Shown: positions 34,590 to 45,126, numbered from the stretch's first letter. The stretch is DNA of 64,000 nucleotides from Bettongia penicillata ogilbyi (GCA_023548195.1 JAJHZJ010000694.1:1178001-1242000), one strand, 5' to 3'. Notes: generated from the sequence alone by a model not told the origin. Numbers and translations: made by a program.

Positions 34590-34745
34590 GAATAGGCAAG
34601 GGTCTTATATGCATATGTATGTATATATATGTATCTGTAGATAAATGCATGTGTATACACACATGCATATGTATATATACATATTATATATTGTGTATGC
34701 ATATATGTGTATATATATACATAGATATATGTATAGTCAATATTC
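34590..34745. repeat. TATG/TACA-rich microsatellite
   Basis: Imperfect ATGTATAT and CATATGTA units over about 150 bp, strongly self-complementary. Confidence 0.9.
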
Positions 34746-35039
34746 ATTGACTCTGTATTTATGAATTCTCCTATTTGCTAAAATTTATTTGTAACCCCAA
34801 AATCAATACTTGTGCTTTGGTAGTCCTTTGAGGGCACATGCAGAGCAGTTGCTCAATGCATATTCCCAGATGAGGTCAATCAAGGTGATGCTCTGCATTC
34901 TTATAAACAACTGTCCTTTTTGAAATGTATTTAGTGCCATGTTTTCCATGTTTTTTGTGGGTGGTTTCACTGTTTAAAAATGGCCTTCAACGTCCACCTT
35001 CAGAGAAACATTTGACAAGTAGAAATAAGCATAGTATGG

Positions 35040-35160
35040 TCTTACATATATGTGTATAAGTGTATATGTGTGTATCTTTATAGATATCTATATATATGTG
35101 TATATATAGATATAGACTTTATATATATATATATAGACATATCTATATATACACACACTT
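35040..35160. repeat. TATA/TGTA-rich microsatellite
   Basis: Repeats of tatatgtg, tagatat and tatatata. Confidence 0.9.
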
Positions 35161-35700
35161 AATTGTAATCTTCTTTGGAGGGCAGGGAGAGGGAAAATAA
35201 AATAAAAAATGCACAACAGAGACCAAAAGAAAACCTACAAAGCAGCAAGGAAAAGCTGGACAGCTTTGGAAATAATGCGTAGTTTTTATCGTATAGGTTT
35301 TCTTGAAGTGGAAATTTATTGTTTTATACTGAATCCTCTCTTATGTTCTGCTGCATACATGTCAACTTTTTCCTTTTCTTATTTTTGTATTTAACTTAAA
35401 TTTTAAAACTTACTCAAAAAATGGCCTTCACATGTAGTGTTGAAGTGCTGTCTAGCTAGAAGGTCTTGATGTACCTTATGGAGAAAATATGTGTGTTAGA
35501 TAAACTTCATTCAGGCATGAGGTATAGGGCTATTGGGCATGAGTTCAGTGTTAATGAATCAACTATATGATACATCTAGAAAAAGGAAGAGAAAATTTGC
35601 GAGTCTGTACATAAGGCTATTTCAGAAAGTGCTGAAGTAAATATTGCGACCTGAGGCTCACAGGAACCTAACCCTGCATTTTCCTTAGAAGCAATGGATC

Positions 35701-35716
35701 AAAATTCACTAATTTG
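35701..35716 (+). repeat. Left target-site duplication of HAL1
   Basis: The 16-mer aaaattcactaatttg is identical to 38600-38615. Confidence 0.97.
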
Positions 35717-36440
35717 GGGGTGGAGCCAAGATGGCGGAGTAGAAAAACTCACGTATGCTAGCTCCGAACCCACAGCCCATATATTTCCTGCAAGAAGAAC
35801 TCCCCACAAATTCTGGATCACTGCAAGGCACGCAGAAACACAGTGGAAAAGATTTCCATCCCAGAGAGCCCTGGAGAGCCGTCCCCAGGGTCCGTTGCAC
35901 CCCAGAAAGCAGAGTCCACCCCTGCCCTGCCCTGGCCAGGCAGCCGAGAGGAGCAGATCTGAGCAGGCTTCAGGAATGGAACCTCCGGCAGTCGGGAAGG
36001 TCCCTCCACCCACAGACTCTACAGGTCAGTGAGAGAGACGTCTAGGCTGGCTGAGAGGGGAGCGGGGTGTCTCCATGGCTCGGGCCTCCTTGGGAGGAAG
36101 CGGTGGAGGGAGCAGCAGAGGCAGCAGTGGCGGCCCGGGACAGCAGGCAGCAGCAGGCAGAAGTTCAGGTCTCTGCATAAACCCCCTGAGGGAACTGAGC
36201 CTGGGAGACAGCCCTGCCCCCACCTGCTCCATTACTGAAGGTCTCTGCATAAAGCCCCTGAGGGAACTGAGCCTGGGAGGTGGCCCTGGCCCCACCCCAG
36301 CACCAGAACTTAAGTTCACATTGAATACCAGCTGCGCGTGCTGTGGAAAGCCCATTTGAATCTCAGACCCCAAGCACTAGCTGGGAGGATCTAGGCGGGG
36401 GTGGACAGGAATCTCATAAGTCAGGTAACTGGCTGGGAAA
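35717..36440 (+). promoter_or_regulatory. HAL1 5' UTR with internal promoter and YY1 site
   Basis: The first 25 bases contain CAAGATGGCGG at 35727-35737, the YY1 site at the same place as in placental L1 5' UTRs, where it positions the start of transcription. The rest of the UTR is GC-rich and contains a 72-bp tandem duplication. Promoter activity is inferred from this similarity. Confidence 0.75.
36168..36311 (+). repeat. 72-bp tandem duplication in HAL1 5' UTR
   Basis: The block beginning ggtctctgcataaa and including gagggaactgagcctgggag starts at 36168 and again at 36240. The first 40 bases differ at one position. Confidence 0.95.
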
Positions 36441-37472
36441 ATGCCCAGAAAAGGGAAGAAAAATAAGACTATAGAAAGCTACTTTGATGGGGTTCAGATG
36501 TTCCCACCTTTCAATTCTGATGACGAGGAAGGATTCTTTCCATCAGGGAAAGATGTGGAGGTCGGGGCCTCTGTATCCCAGACATCCCAGGTGGATGTCC
36601 AGTGGGCTGAGGCCATGGAAGCGCTCAAAAAGTATTTTGAAAATCAAGTTAGACAGGTGGAGGAAAAACTGGGAAGAGAAATGAGAGAGATGCAAGAAAA
36701 GCATGAAAAACGGGTCAATACCTTGGTAAAGGAGACCCAAAAAAATGCTGAAGAAAATAACACCTTGAAAAATAGGCTCACTCAATTGGCAAAAGAGGTT
36801 CAAAAAGCCAATGAGGAGAAGAATGCTTTCAAAAGCAGAATTAGCCAAATGGAAAAAGAGGTTCAAAAGCTCACTGAAGATAATAGTTCTCTCAAAATTA
36901 GAATGGAGCAGATGGAGGCTAATGACTTTCTGAGAAACCAAGAAATCACAAAACAAAACCAAAAGAATGAAAAAATGGAAGAGAATGTGAAATATCTCAT
37001 TGGAAAAACAACTGACCTGGAAAATAGATCCAGGAGAGACAATTTAAAAATTATGGGACTACCTAAAAGTCATGATCAAAAAAAGAGCCTAGACATCATC
37101 TTTCATGAAATTATCAAGGAAAACTGTCCTGATATTCTACAACCAGAGGGCAAAATAAGTATTGAAAGAATCCATCGATCACAGCCTGAAAGAGATCCAA
37201 AAAGAGAAACTCCTAGGGACATTGTGGCCAAATTCCAGAGTTCCCAGGTCAAGGAGAAAATCTTGCAAGCAGCTAGAAAGAAACAATTCCAGTATCGTGG
37301 AAATACAATCAGGATAACTCAAGATCTAGCAGCTTCTACATTAAGGGATCGAAGGGTGTGGAATAGGATATTCCAGAAGTCAAAGGAACTAGGACTCAAA
37401 CCAAGAATCACCTACCCAGCAAAACTGAGTATAATACTTCAGGGGAAACTATGGTCTTTCAATGAAACATAG
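36441..37472 (+). CDS. HAL1 ORF1 protein (L1 ORF1p-like), intact
   Basis: A 343-residue frame with no interruption, close to the 338 residues of human L1 ORF1p. Layout: an acidic, flexible N-terminus (1-50); a long coiled coil (about 55-195) that includes three 21-residue repeats (99-161); an RRM-like domain beginning ENRSRRDNLKIMGLPKS (about 194-285); and a basic C-terminal domain ending at TYPAKLSIILQGKLWSF. In L1 this protein forms trimers, coats element RNA and acts as a nucleic-acid chaperone (family knowledge). No partner ORF2 follows. The start has A at -3 and C at +4. Confidence 0.95.
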   Translation: MPRKGKKNKTIESYFDGVQMFPPFNSDDEEGFFPSGKDVEVGASVSQTSQVDVQWAEAMEALKKYFENQVRQVEEKLGREMREMQEKHEKRVNTLVKETQKNAEENNTLKNRLTQLAKEVQKANEEKNAFKSRISQMEKEVQKLTEDNSSLKIRMEQMEANDFLRNQEITKQNQKNEKMEENVKYLIGKTTDLENRSRRDNLKIMGLPKSHDQKKSLDIIFHEIIKENCPDILQPEGKISIERIHRSQPERDPKRETPRDIVAKFQSSQVKEKILQAARKKQFQYRGNTIRITQDLAASTLRDRRVWNRIFQKSKELGLKPRITYPAKLSIILQGKLWSFNET

Positions 37473-38599
37473 GACTTTCAAGCATTCTTAATGAAAAGAC
37501 CAGAGCTGAAAAGAAAATTTGACTTTCAAACACAAGAATGAGAAGAAGCATGAAAAAGTAAACAGCAAAGAGAAGTCATAAGGGACTTACCAAAAGTGAA
37601 CTGTTTACATTCCTACATGGAAAGACAATATTTGTAACTCCTAAAATTTTTCAGTATCTGGGTAGTTGATGGGACCACACACACACATACACACACACAC
37701 ACGCATGTACATGCGTGCACGCACACACATACACACATGCATGTACACACAGAGACAGAGAGCACAGAGTGAATTGAATAGGATGGGACCATATCTTAAA
37801 AGAAATTAAGGTAAATGGTGAGAAAGAAATGTAGTGGGAGGAAAGAGGGTGAAATGGAATGGGGTAAATTATATCTCATTCAAGAGGAAAGCAGGAGACT
37901 TTTTAGTGGAGGGAAAAAGAGGAGAGCTAAGACAAAACCAAGAAGTTTACCCTCATCACATTTGACTAAAGGAAGGAATAAAATGCACACTCATTTTGGT
38001 ATGAAAACCTATCTTACAATACAGGAAAGTGGGGGAGAAGGAAATAAGCAAGGGGGGTGGGATGATGGTAGGGAGGGCAATGGGAGGAGGGAGCAATTTG
38101 AAGTCAACACTTGGGGAGGGACAGGATCAAAAGACAGAATAGAAACAATGGGGGGCAGGATAGGATGGAGGGAAATACAGTTAGTCTTAAACAACATGAC
38201 TATTATCGAAGTCATTTGCAAGACTACACAGATATGGCCTATATTGAATTGCCTGCCTTCCCAAAGAGAATGGGTGGGGAGAGATGGGAAGAATTTGGAA
38301 CTCAAAGTTTTAGAAACAACTGGTTAGTATTGTTCTTGCTACTAGGAAATAAGAAATACAGTTAATGGGGAATAGAATGTCATCTGGCCCTACAGGACAA
38401 AAGAGAAGATGGGGACAAGAGAAGGGAGGGATGATAGAAGAGAGGGCAGATTGGTGATAGGGAAAATTAGATTGCTTGGTGTATTGGGGTGGGGGGAGGG
38501 GATAAAAGGGGAGCAAATTTGGAACCCAAAATTTTGTGAAAATGAATGTAAAAAGTTAAATAAATAAATTAAAATTAAAAAAAATAAAAATAAAAAAAT
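37473..38599 (+). other. HAL1 3' region replacing ORF2
   Basis: About 1.1 kb with no enzyme motifs. The plus strand is purine-rich, with G runs such as ggggtggggggagggg near 38486-38501, and ends in an A/T tail with several AATAAA-like hexamers (aaataaataaatt). A 170-codon frame at 37815-38327 is Gly/Arg/Lys-rich and looks like low complexity rather than a gene. Confidence 0.8.
37676..37770 (+). repeat. (CA)n microsatellite inside HAL1
   Basis: CA repeats with catgtac and gcacgcac interruptions, about 200 bp after the ORF1 stop, then agagacagagag. Confidence 0.95.
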
Positions 38600-38615
38600 A
38601 AAATTCACTAATTTG
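38600..38615 (+). repeat. Right target-site duplication of HAL1
   Basis: The 16-mer aaaattcactaatttg follows the A-rich tail directly. The bottom-strand cut site reads TTTT|GA, close to the L1 endonuclease preference. Confidence 0.97.
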
Positions 38616-38639
38616 ATGAAAATAGACTCTTCCTATAGA

Positions 38640-38800
38640 TAGATCAATCAAGATATATCTATATAGATACATCTTTACACATTGTATACGCACATACGCA
38701 TTGTAGTGTATGTGTATTATGTATATGTACACACATACATTATATATATTTGTATATACATCAAAGATATGCACAGAGCAGAGAGAAATGTATATACATG
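38640..38800. repeat. TATA/CATA-rich microsatellite
   Basis: Imperfect tatatctatatagata and cacatacgcattg units immediately right of the HAL1 insertion. Confidence 0.85.
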
Positions 38801-38965
38801 TAAAAATAGACTGCAAAAAGGGACACTTGTTTACAATATGAGAGCTGAACCAAGAAAATAGGGCATCTTCTTTGTTCTCAGCTGGGAATGTGCATCAGGT
38901 GACTCGAATTTTTCCTCTGCTCTGTGCATGTCCTTGATGTATATAAAATGCATATTAAGGCTAAT

Positions 38966-38997
<32 letters not shown>

Positions 38998-39012
38998 ACA
39001 CACATAAATGTG
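38966..39012 (+). repeat. (CA)n microsatellite
   Basis: About 35 bp of near-pure CA, followed by a CACATA interruption. Confidence 0.95.
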
Positions 39013-39074
39013 TGTATGTATACCCACCATACACATTGTATATATATCTAACAAGTATAACTGCATGTTGTCTC

Positions 39075-39212
39075 ATCCAATAGAATGTGATCTCTCAAAG
39101 GGCAAAGATAACATTTCTGCATTTCTTTGTATCTGTGGCACCTATAGCACAACACTTGGTGCATAGTAAATATTTTTAAAAAATGTTTGTTGAGTGACTG
39201 ACTGATTGACTT
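39075..39212 (+). mobile_element. L2 3' end
   Basis: Contains aatagaatgtgatctctcaa, gcacaacacttggtgcatag and tgtttgttgagtgactgact. Confidence 0.7.
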
Positions 39213-39246
39213 CAGAGGATGTCTAGTCCAACCATACCTGAGCAAG

Positions 39247-39564
39247 AGGGCAGCTAGGTGGTACAGTGGATAGAGCACCAGTGCAGGAGTTGGGAAGACC
39301 TGAGTTCAAATCTCACCTCAGATATTTGACACTCACTAGCTGTGTGACCTTGGGCAAGTCACTTAATCCTAATTGCCTCATCCTAGGTCATCTCCAGTCA
39401 CCCTGATGAATATCTGGTCACTGGATTCAGATGGCTCTGGAGGAGAAATGGGGCTGGTGACCTGCACAGCCCTTCCTCACTCAAAACAAAGCCAAGTGCA
39501 AGTTATGTCATTATTTCTGTGATGACATGATCTCTTCTTCGGCAATGAAGGACAAACATACTCT
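39247..39564 (+). mobile_element. Marsupial CORE-SINE (Mar1/WSINE-like) with TSD
   Basis: A 318-bp unit with agggcagctaggtggtacag, the gtgtgaccttgggcaagtca core, and the tail agatggctctggaggagaaa then gatctcttcttcggcaatga. It is flanked by tgagcaag at 39239-39246 and 39565-39572. It is the same family as 7792-8108. Confidence 0.92.
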
Positions 39565-39572
39565 TGAGCAAG

Positions 39573-40450
39573 AATCCTTCTCATAAAAACAATATGGAAG
39601 ACACTGGGCATAGGCCAACATCCTACACCATATACCAAGATAAGGGCAAAATGAGTAAATAATTTAGATATAAAGGATGAAACTAGAAGCAAATTAAGAG
39701 AACAAGGGTTAGTTTACCTGCCAGATCTATGGAGAATGGAAGAATTTATGACCAAACAAGAGATAAAGAACATTATGAAATAAAAAATGGATAATTTTGA
39801 TTACATTAAATTGAAAAGATTTTGCACAAACAAAATTAATGCAACCAAGATTAGAAGGGAAGCAGAAAGCTGGGAAACAATTTTTACATACAGTGTCTCA
39901 TTTCTAAAATATATATTGTGGTATATCAATGTAATGGAATACTATTGTACTGTAAGAAATGATGAACAGGAAGACTTCAGAGAGGCCTGGAAAGACTTAT
40001 ATGATGTGATGCTGACTGAAAAGAGCAGGACCAGGAAAACTTTGTGCACAGAAATGACCACAGTGTGCGAGAGTTTTTTCTGGTAGACTTGGAACTTCGG
40101 AGAAATGCAAGGACTTAAAAAAAATTCCCAGTGGTCTTCTAAGGCAAAATGCCTTCCACATCCATAGAAAGAACTGTGGAATTCAATTGCAGAAGGTAGT
40201 AGATCATTTTTGTGTGTGTGTGTATTGCATTTTGGTTTGTTATATGATTTCTCCTATTCATTTTAATTCTTCTACACAGCATAACTATAGTGAAAATGTA
40301 TTTAATAGGAATGTATGTGTAGAACTTATATAGAATTGTATGCTATCTCGGGGAGGGAGTGGGGAGGAAGGGGGAAGGGAGGGAAAAATAATAATCTAAG
40401 TTGTATGGTAGTGATTGTGGAACACTGAAAATAAATAAAATTAATTTAAA
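39573..40450 (+). mobile_element. 5'-truncated L1 3' end with ORF2 C-terminus remnant
   Basis: The frame at 39787-40086 reads DYIKLKRFCTNK and later VMEYYCTVRNDEQEDF, matching two separated parts of the L1 ORF2 C-terminus, so the middle is deleted. Downstream is the L1 3' UTR, with a G-rich stretch (ggggagggagtggggagg) and a final aaataaataaaatt tail. Confidence 0.85.
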
Positions 40451-41659
40451 AAAATAATTTAAAATATCTTACAAAAGCAAATGCTGAAAACTAAGAATCG
40501 ATTAATTAATTATTTTTTTAAAACGAATCCTTTCTCTACCATTGCCAGGAAGCAGTCATCCAGCCTCTGACTGAAATCCTCCAGTGAAATGGAATCTACT
40601 ACTTCCTTAGGTAACCCACTTCATTTGGGGACTGCTCTAATTCTCTGGCAGATTTTGTCCTTACGCGGAGCCAAAAATTTGCTGCTCTACAACTCCTACA
40701 CGTTACTTCTCATACTGCCCTCTTCTGCCAAGAATAACAAATGGAATCCCTCATCTACATGAAGTTAATATTTGAAGTTAACTGTCCATATCATTCTTCT
40801 AGCTCTCCCAAGGCCCTGCCAAGCGTTTTCTTTTCTAGGTGAAACATCCCCTCTTATTTTGACTAATCCTCATATAGCATGATCTCTAGGTTCTTCATCA
40901 TGTCGGTCACACTCCACTGAATGAGCTCCAGTTTGTCAGTGTCCTCCTTAAAATGTGGTCTTTGGCATTGAATGCAGTACCACAGATGCCATCGGACCAG
41001 AGCAGAGTACAGCAAAGCTATTACTTCCCTCCTTCTCCCTCCCAACACAGACTAAGATTTCATTAGCTTTTTTTGGCAGTCATGGCATGATGCTGATTCA
41101 TATTTAAGCTCACAGTCCACTGAAACCCAAAGATCTTTTCTATGGAAACTATACTGTATGGTTACATACCTCTTCTATGAAGTATTTGTGATGTAGAATT
41201 TTATACATTTATAGCTACAAAATTCCACCTTATCAGATTTAGACCGCTAGAAGGCCTCTAAGCTATGATCCTAACTATGCCTTTCAATGTCTCTCCCAGT
41301 CAGGGATGTGCAGGTAAATGGTTAACAAGCATCAACCTCCACTTTTAAGCTTAATCTGCATTCTTAATATTTTCCCCATCTCTTTCTTAAGTCCAGACAA
41401 TCAAAAAAAAAAAAGATAAATCAAGTCCAGATTTGTATGTGATTTCTAAAATGTAAGTGCTTACACTGAATTTAGTGATCAACATTTCTGAGTTGGTTGG
41501 GTCTGGCTCCAGCACACTCCTGTTCCCAGCTTTGTGTCATACAAAAAAAATGAATAGCATGCCATCTACACTTTTATCCAGGTCACTGACAAAAAATTTT
41601 AAAATACAAAACCAAAGACAGATCCTTCTGGGAACATCACCCCCCTCCGAGCTGAAAAT

Positions 41660-41905
41660 TAACCTATTAATGACCACAGTACTAAATCTAGATTCAGGAA
41701 CACGTAGATTCAAATTCCACCTCCAACTCTTACTGTGTCCACATGTGAATCTCTTAACCTTTCTGCACCTCAGCTTCCTTATCTTCAAAATGTAGGTAAA
41801 AGTACTTGTGCATACTATCTTAATGAGATTATAAGGCTCAAGTGAGATAATGTGCATAAAGTTCTTTTTATAAGCCTTAAAGTGCTGTCCAAACTTCAGT
41901 TACTT
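41660..41905 (+). mobile_element. MIR-type SINE
   Basis: Contains atgtgaatctcttaaccttt, cacctcagcttccttatctt and a tail aagccttaaagtgctgtcca. Confidence 0.75.
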
Positions 41906-42111
41906 CTTCTACTAAAAGTAATACTTGATTCGAGCCATTAACCAATTTCAAGTCCAATGAAATACATTATTATTTAGCAAATAACTTTATGACTTGTCCA
42001 CAAGGATTTTATGGGTGGCTTTGTCAAGGGCTTTACTGAAATCTAGGTATATTATGTCTATAGCATTCCACTGATCTTCCATTTTAAACATCCTGACTTT
42101 TTGTCAGCATC

Positions 42112-42795
42112 TCCTCCTTTTTTTTTTTATTAATCTATTCATTTTCAGTTTTCTACAATCACTTCCATAAATCTTAGATATTCTTCCCTTCCCTCGTCCA
42201 TCCTTCCCTGAGATGGTGTGCAATCTTACATGGGTTCTACACATACATTCTTATTAAACACATTTTCACATTGGTCATGTTGCATTAAAGAATTAAAATG
42301 AATGGGAGAAAGGATGAGAAAAACCAGAACAAAACATAACACAAGAGAAAACATTCTGCTTCATTCTGAAAACCAATTCCATAGCTCTTTCCCTGGATGT
42401 GGAAGGCATTTTGCCTCTAGAGTCCATTGGGAATGTTTTAGGTCCTTGCATTGCTGTGAAGGGCTAAATCCACCAGAAAAATTCTTTGCACACTCTGGTT
42501 GTTTCTGCATACAATGTTCTACTGCTTCTGCTCCTTTCACTCAGCTTCAGTTCATATAAATCCTTCCAGATCTTTCTGAAGTCTTCCTGTTTATCATTGC
42601 TTATAGCACACTAATATTCCACTACATTTATATACTTTAACATGTTCAGCCATTCCCCAATTGATGACTATCCCCTCAATTTCTAATTTGTGGCTACCAC
42701 AAGAGAGCTGCTATAAATATTTTTGTACATGTGGGACCCTTTACCATTTTTATGATCTCTTTGGGATACAGTCCTAGAAGTGATATTACTGAGTG
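42112..42795 (-). mobile_element. L1 3'-region fragment, antisense
   Basis: Contains gtggaaggcattttgcctct, agagtccattgggaatgttt, catataaatccttccagatc, accacaagagagctgctata and tgatctctttgggatacagt. It is inserted in the older LINE remnant. Confidence 0.75.
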
Positions 42796-43000
42796 TCTCC
42801 TCCTTTTCCTGATGCTTGTAAACCATCCTTATAATAATATGGTCTAGAATTTCACCAGTATTCAAAAATCATCCAGACTGTAATTTGTGGACTCCTTAAA
42901 AAAACAATCCTACGGTACCTCTACTGCGTTCCACAACCATTCAGCAATTACTGTCAATCTGGAGAAGAAAAAATTTAGGGACATTTGATCTCAAGTCTTC

Positions 43001-43235
43001 AAATATTTAACAGGGATTAACTATTCTTCTTGGTCTCAGGAGAGAAGGGTGAGTACATATCCAGTGAAAGTCACATTGGTGAGAACTTTTGACAGTTGGA
43101 AATGACCAACGATAAAATCATCTAACTTGGTAAGGAAGAGTTCTTCATTAGTAGAAATGTTCTAGTAGAGACAGGATGACCACTTGTCAGGCATATTTTA
43201 GAAAGGATTCCTGTTCAGGTAAGAGTCTATGGTTT
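43001..43235 (+). mobile_element. L3/CR1-type LINE 3' end
   Basis: Contains ggatgaccacttgtcaggca and aaaggattcctgttcaggta, the same 3' text as at 13690-14135. Confidence 0.7.
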
Positions 43236-43365
43236 ATTCATCAGCCTTCAGTTTCTGCTACCCTCAGCTCTGGGGGTAGAGGGGCAAGAGGAAAAGTCAT
43301 CACACAATTGCAACCTGGGGATTGGGCAAGAGGTGACCAAGTTCCAATATTGTTTGAAACTGAAG

Positions 43366-43625
43366 GAAGCTGGGGGTGCAATGGACAGAACACTGGACCT
43401 GGAGGAAAGAAGACCTGAGTTCTCATCGGGCTTCAGACACTTGTTAGCTGTGTAACCCTGGGCAAATCAGTTAACCTTTATTTGCCTTACTTTCTTCAAC
43501 TAAAAAATGGGAATAATAATAGAATCTACCTCACAGAGTTGTTGGGAGGTCCAAATAAGTTAATATTGTAAAAGCATTTAGCATAATTCCTGGCACATAA
43601 TAGGTGCTATATATAAATGGTTTTT
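43366..43625 (+). mobile_element. CORE-SINE/MIR, near full length
   Basis: Contains gctgggggtgcaatggacag, agctgtgtaaccctgggcaa and the end tcctggcacataataggtgc. Confidence 0.85.
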
Positions 43626-45126
43626 CCCTTCTTTTCTCTTCCCTTACTGTCCTTAACCTGGGGCAGGCTGTCTATGTTGAAATACATTTACATATATTAA
43701 AGAAAAACCCATCTCTCATGTATCTATGTCCCTATCTTTAGGATGATGCTGCAGTTCTTGGATTCTTTGCAGATCATAAAGTCAAACAGATACATTCTGT
43801 AGGGGAGTGATCCATCATTTCAAGAAGGGCAAGGCTATCTATCGGTTTGAATTAGTTTGAATGCCAGTAGATAAGAGCAGACCCTGAATGGATTTCATCA
43901 GAAAAGAGGGTAGTTCTAAATCCCCAATCTTGTCCTCAGTGAGGGACACTTGCTTTCAGCCAGATATAAACACAAACTCGGTTATATTGAGAGTGTTGTA
44001 CTAGCTTCTATCTCCTGCAACCATATATACCATCCCTTGTGTATTACTCTTGACCAATCTTAAAGGACTGAATTCATGAAATTTCTCTATATGAAGACTT
44101 TGGGGGTGCAAGAGAGATGGGGGTGATATTACTGTGCTTTATGCAAGGTTCTAAGGGGGAAAATCCTTCAGATATTTTCTCTGATTTTATCCTAAATTGT
44201 TTGAAAACCTTTCTTCTAAAACATAAGACAGTCATGGAGGAATGTGAAAGACAGACGCCATGTCAAAAGCTGTAAGTAGCAACTTTTTGCAGCTGGGGCA
44301 TGTGGTAGCAGCTGGGAGTTCACCTGAGATGTGGCTAACAGGGCCAGGAAGAGGCTACCCTAACACTTCTAAGCTCCTGAATCAGTAAGAAGGTGCTACA
44401 AGACAAAGCCTTCACTATGGTGGCATAGCTGGGTAGGGAAGGGAGTTGTGACGCTGGTGCCTAAAAATATGGGACTTTGAGGTACAAAGTCCCAGTGACT
44501 ATACCCTAGTTCCCGTTCTGGCCATGTTTTTGTGATGTCTTACATTCTGCAAGTGGCACAGCCTGTCCCAGGTTATTTGACCCTGCTCTCTCTTCCCCAT
44601 TTGAGTAACTTGGAGAAATAATTTGTTTCTATCTACATCCCAAGGGATGTACATGGTTATGGGTAATGGTAGTTAGAGGAGATTAAAGAAATCGGAGTTT
44701 CTTTAGTGGAATGGCTTGTGGGCAGAGAAGAGCAGCATTAGTGAGAGGTGATTCCATAGACATTTTTTGTACTCATCTTTATTTTTCTTTCCTTCTTTTT
44801 TCTCCTTCCTGGTGTTCTTTATGGATCTTCAGGATAGCCCCAACTTTCTTAGTCCAAGAATGACTGATTTTCTATTCAGCTTTCCAGTTTTATGAAGTCA
44901 TTACCTTGCACCAGAGAAATGGAAATAAAGAAATATCATTTGCCACCACACTGATCTTGGAACATCAGGCATCAGTTGAGACCAGTCAGCCAAGGCTGCC
45001 AAGCCATAAGCTTTATGGGGAAATATCTTCACCAAAGGACTACATTATAGACAACAGGTGGCTCTGGAGATTTACATAGATCTCTGGAACCAATGGGTGC
45101 TCATTCAAGTGTTCCCATTTTATTTT
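43626..45126. other. Unique intergenic segment
   Basis: I recognise no repeat family, RNA gene or exon in this 1.5 kb. Open frames are short and carry no motif. It is one of the longest repeat-poor stretches of the window outside LGI2 introns. Confidence 0.55.

Larger units (their letters stand above)
23011..35700. other. Intergenic DNA upstream of LGI2, left part
   Basis: No host exon could be supported on either strand. The segment is mostly SINE and LINE remnants (listed separately) with unique stretches at about 24260-25120, 25930-27010, 27510-28050, 29710-30260, 31660-32750 and 33500-34320. These hold nothing I can identify. Their short open frames lack conserved motifs and splice-site context. 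Confidence 0.7.
35717..38599 (+). mobile_element. HAL1 (ORF1-only L1) retrotransposon, apparently full length
   Basis: A 2,883-bp element bounded by a perfect 16-bp target-site duplication. It has a GC-rich 5' UTR starting ggggtggagccaagatggcg, one intact ORF1, a CA-rich and G-rich 3' region and an A-rich tail. There is no ORF2: no endonuclease or reverse transcriptase frame lies in the 1.1 kb after ORF1. This is the definition of HAL1 (half-L1) elements, which must borrow L1 enzymes in trans (family knowledge). An intact frame plus an unmutated duplication indicates a recent insertion. An alternative is an L1 copy with an internal ORF2 deletion, but the smooth 3' region argues for HAL1. Confidence 0.9.
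40540..43000. mobile_element. Ancient CR1/L3-like LINE remnant, interrupted twice
   Basis: Pieces at about 40540-41240, 41930-42110 and 42795-43000 contain text I associate with old amniote LINEs, such as gtccacaaggattttatggg, gctttgtcaagggctttact and acagatgccatcggaccaga. A MIR and an antisense L1 lie inside it. Family and orientation are not settled. Confidence 0.5.

Noticed and set aside
37815..38327. 170-codon frame after HAL1 ORF1, possible second protein
   Set aside because: Low-complexity Gly/Arg/Lys sequence in a purine-rich region, with no endonuclease, reverse transcriptase or other motif.
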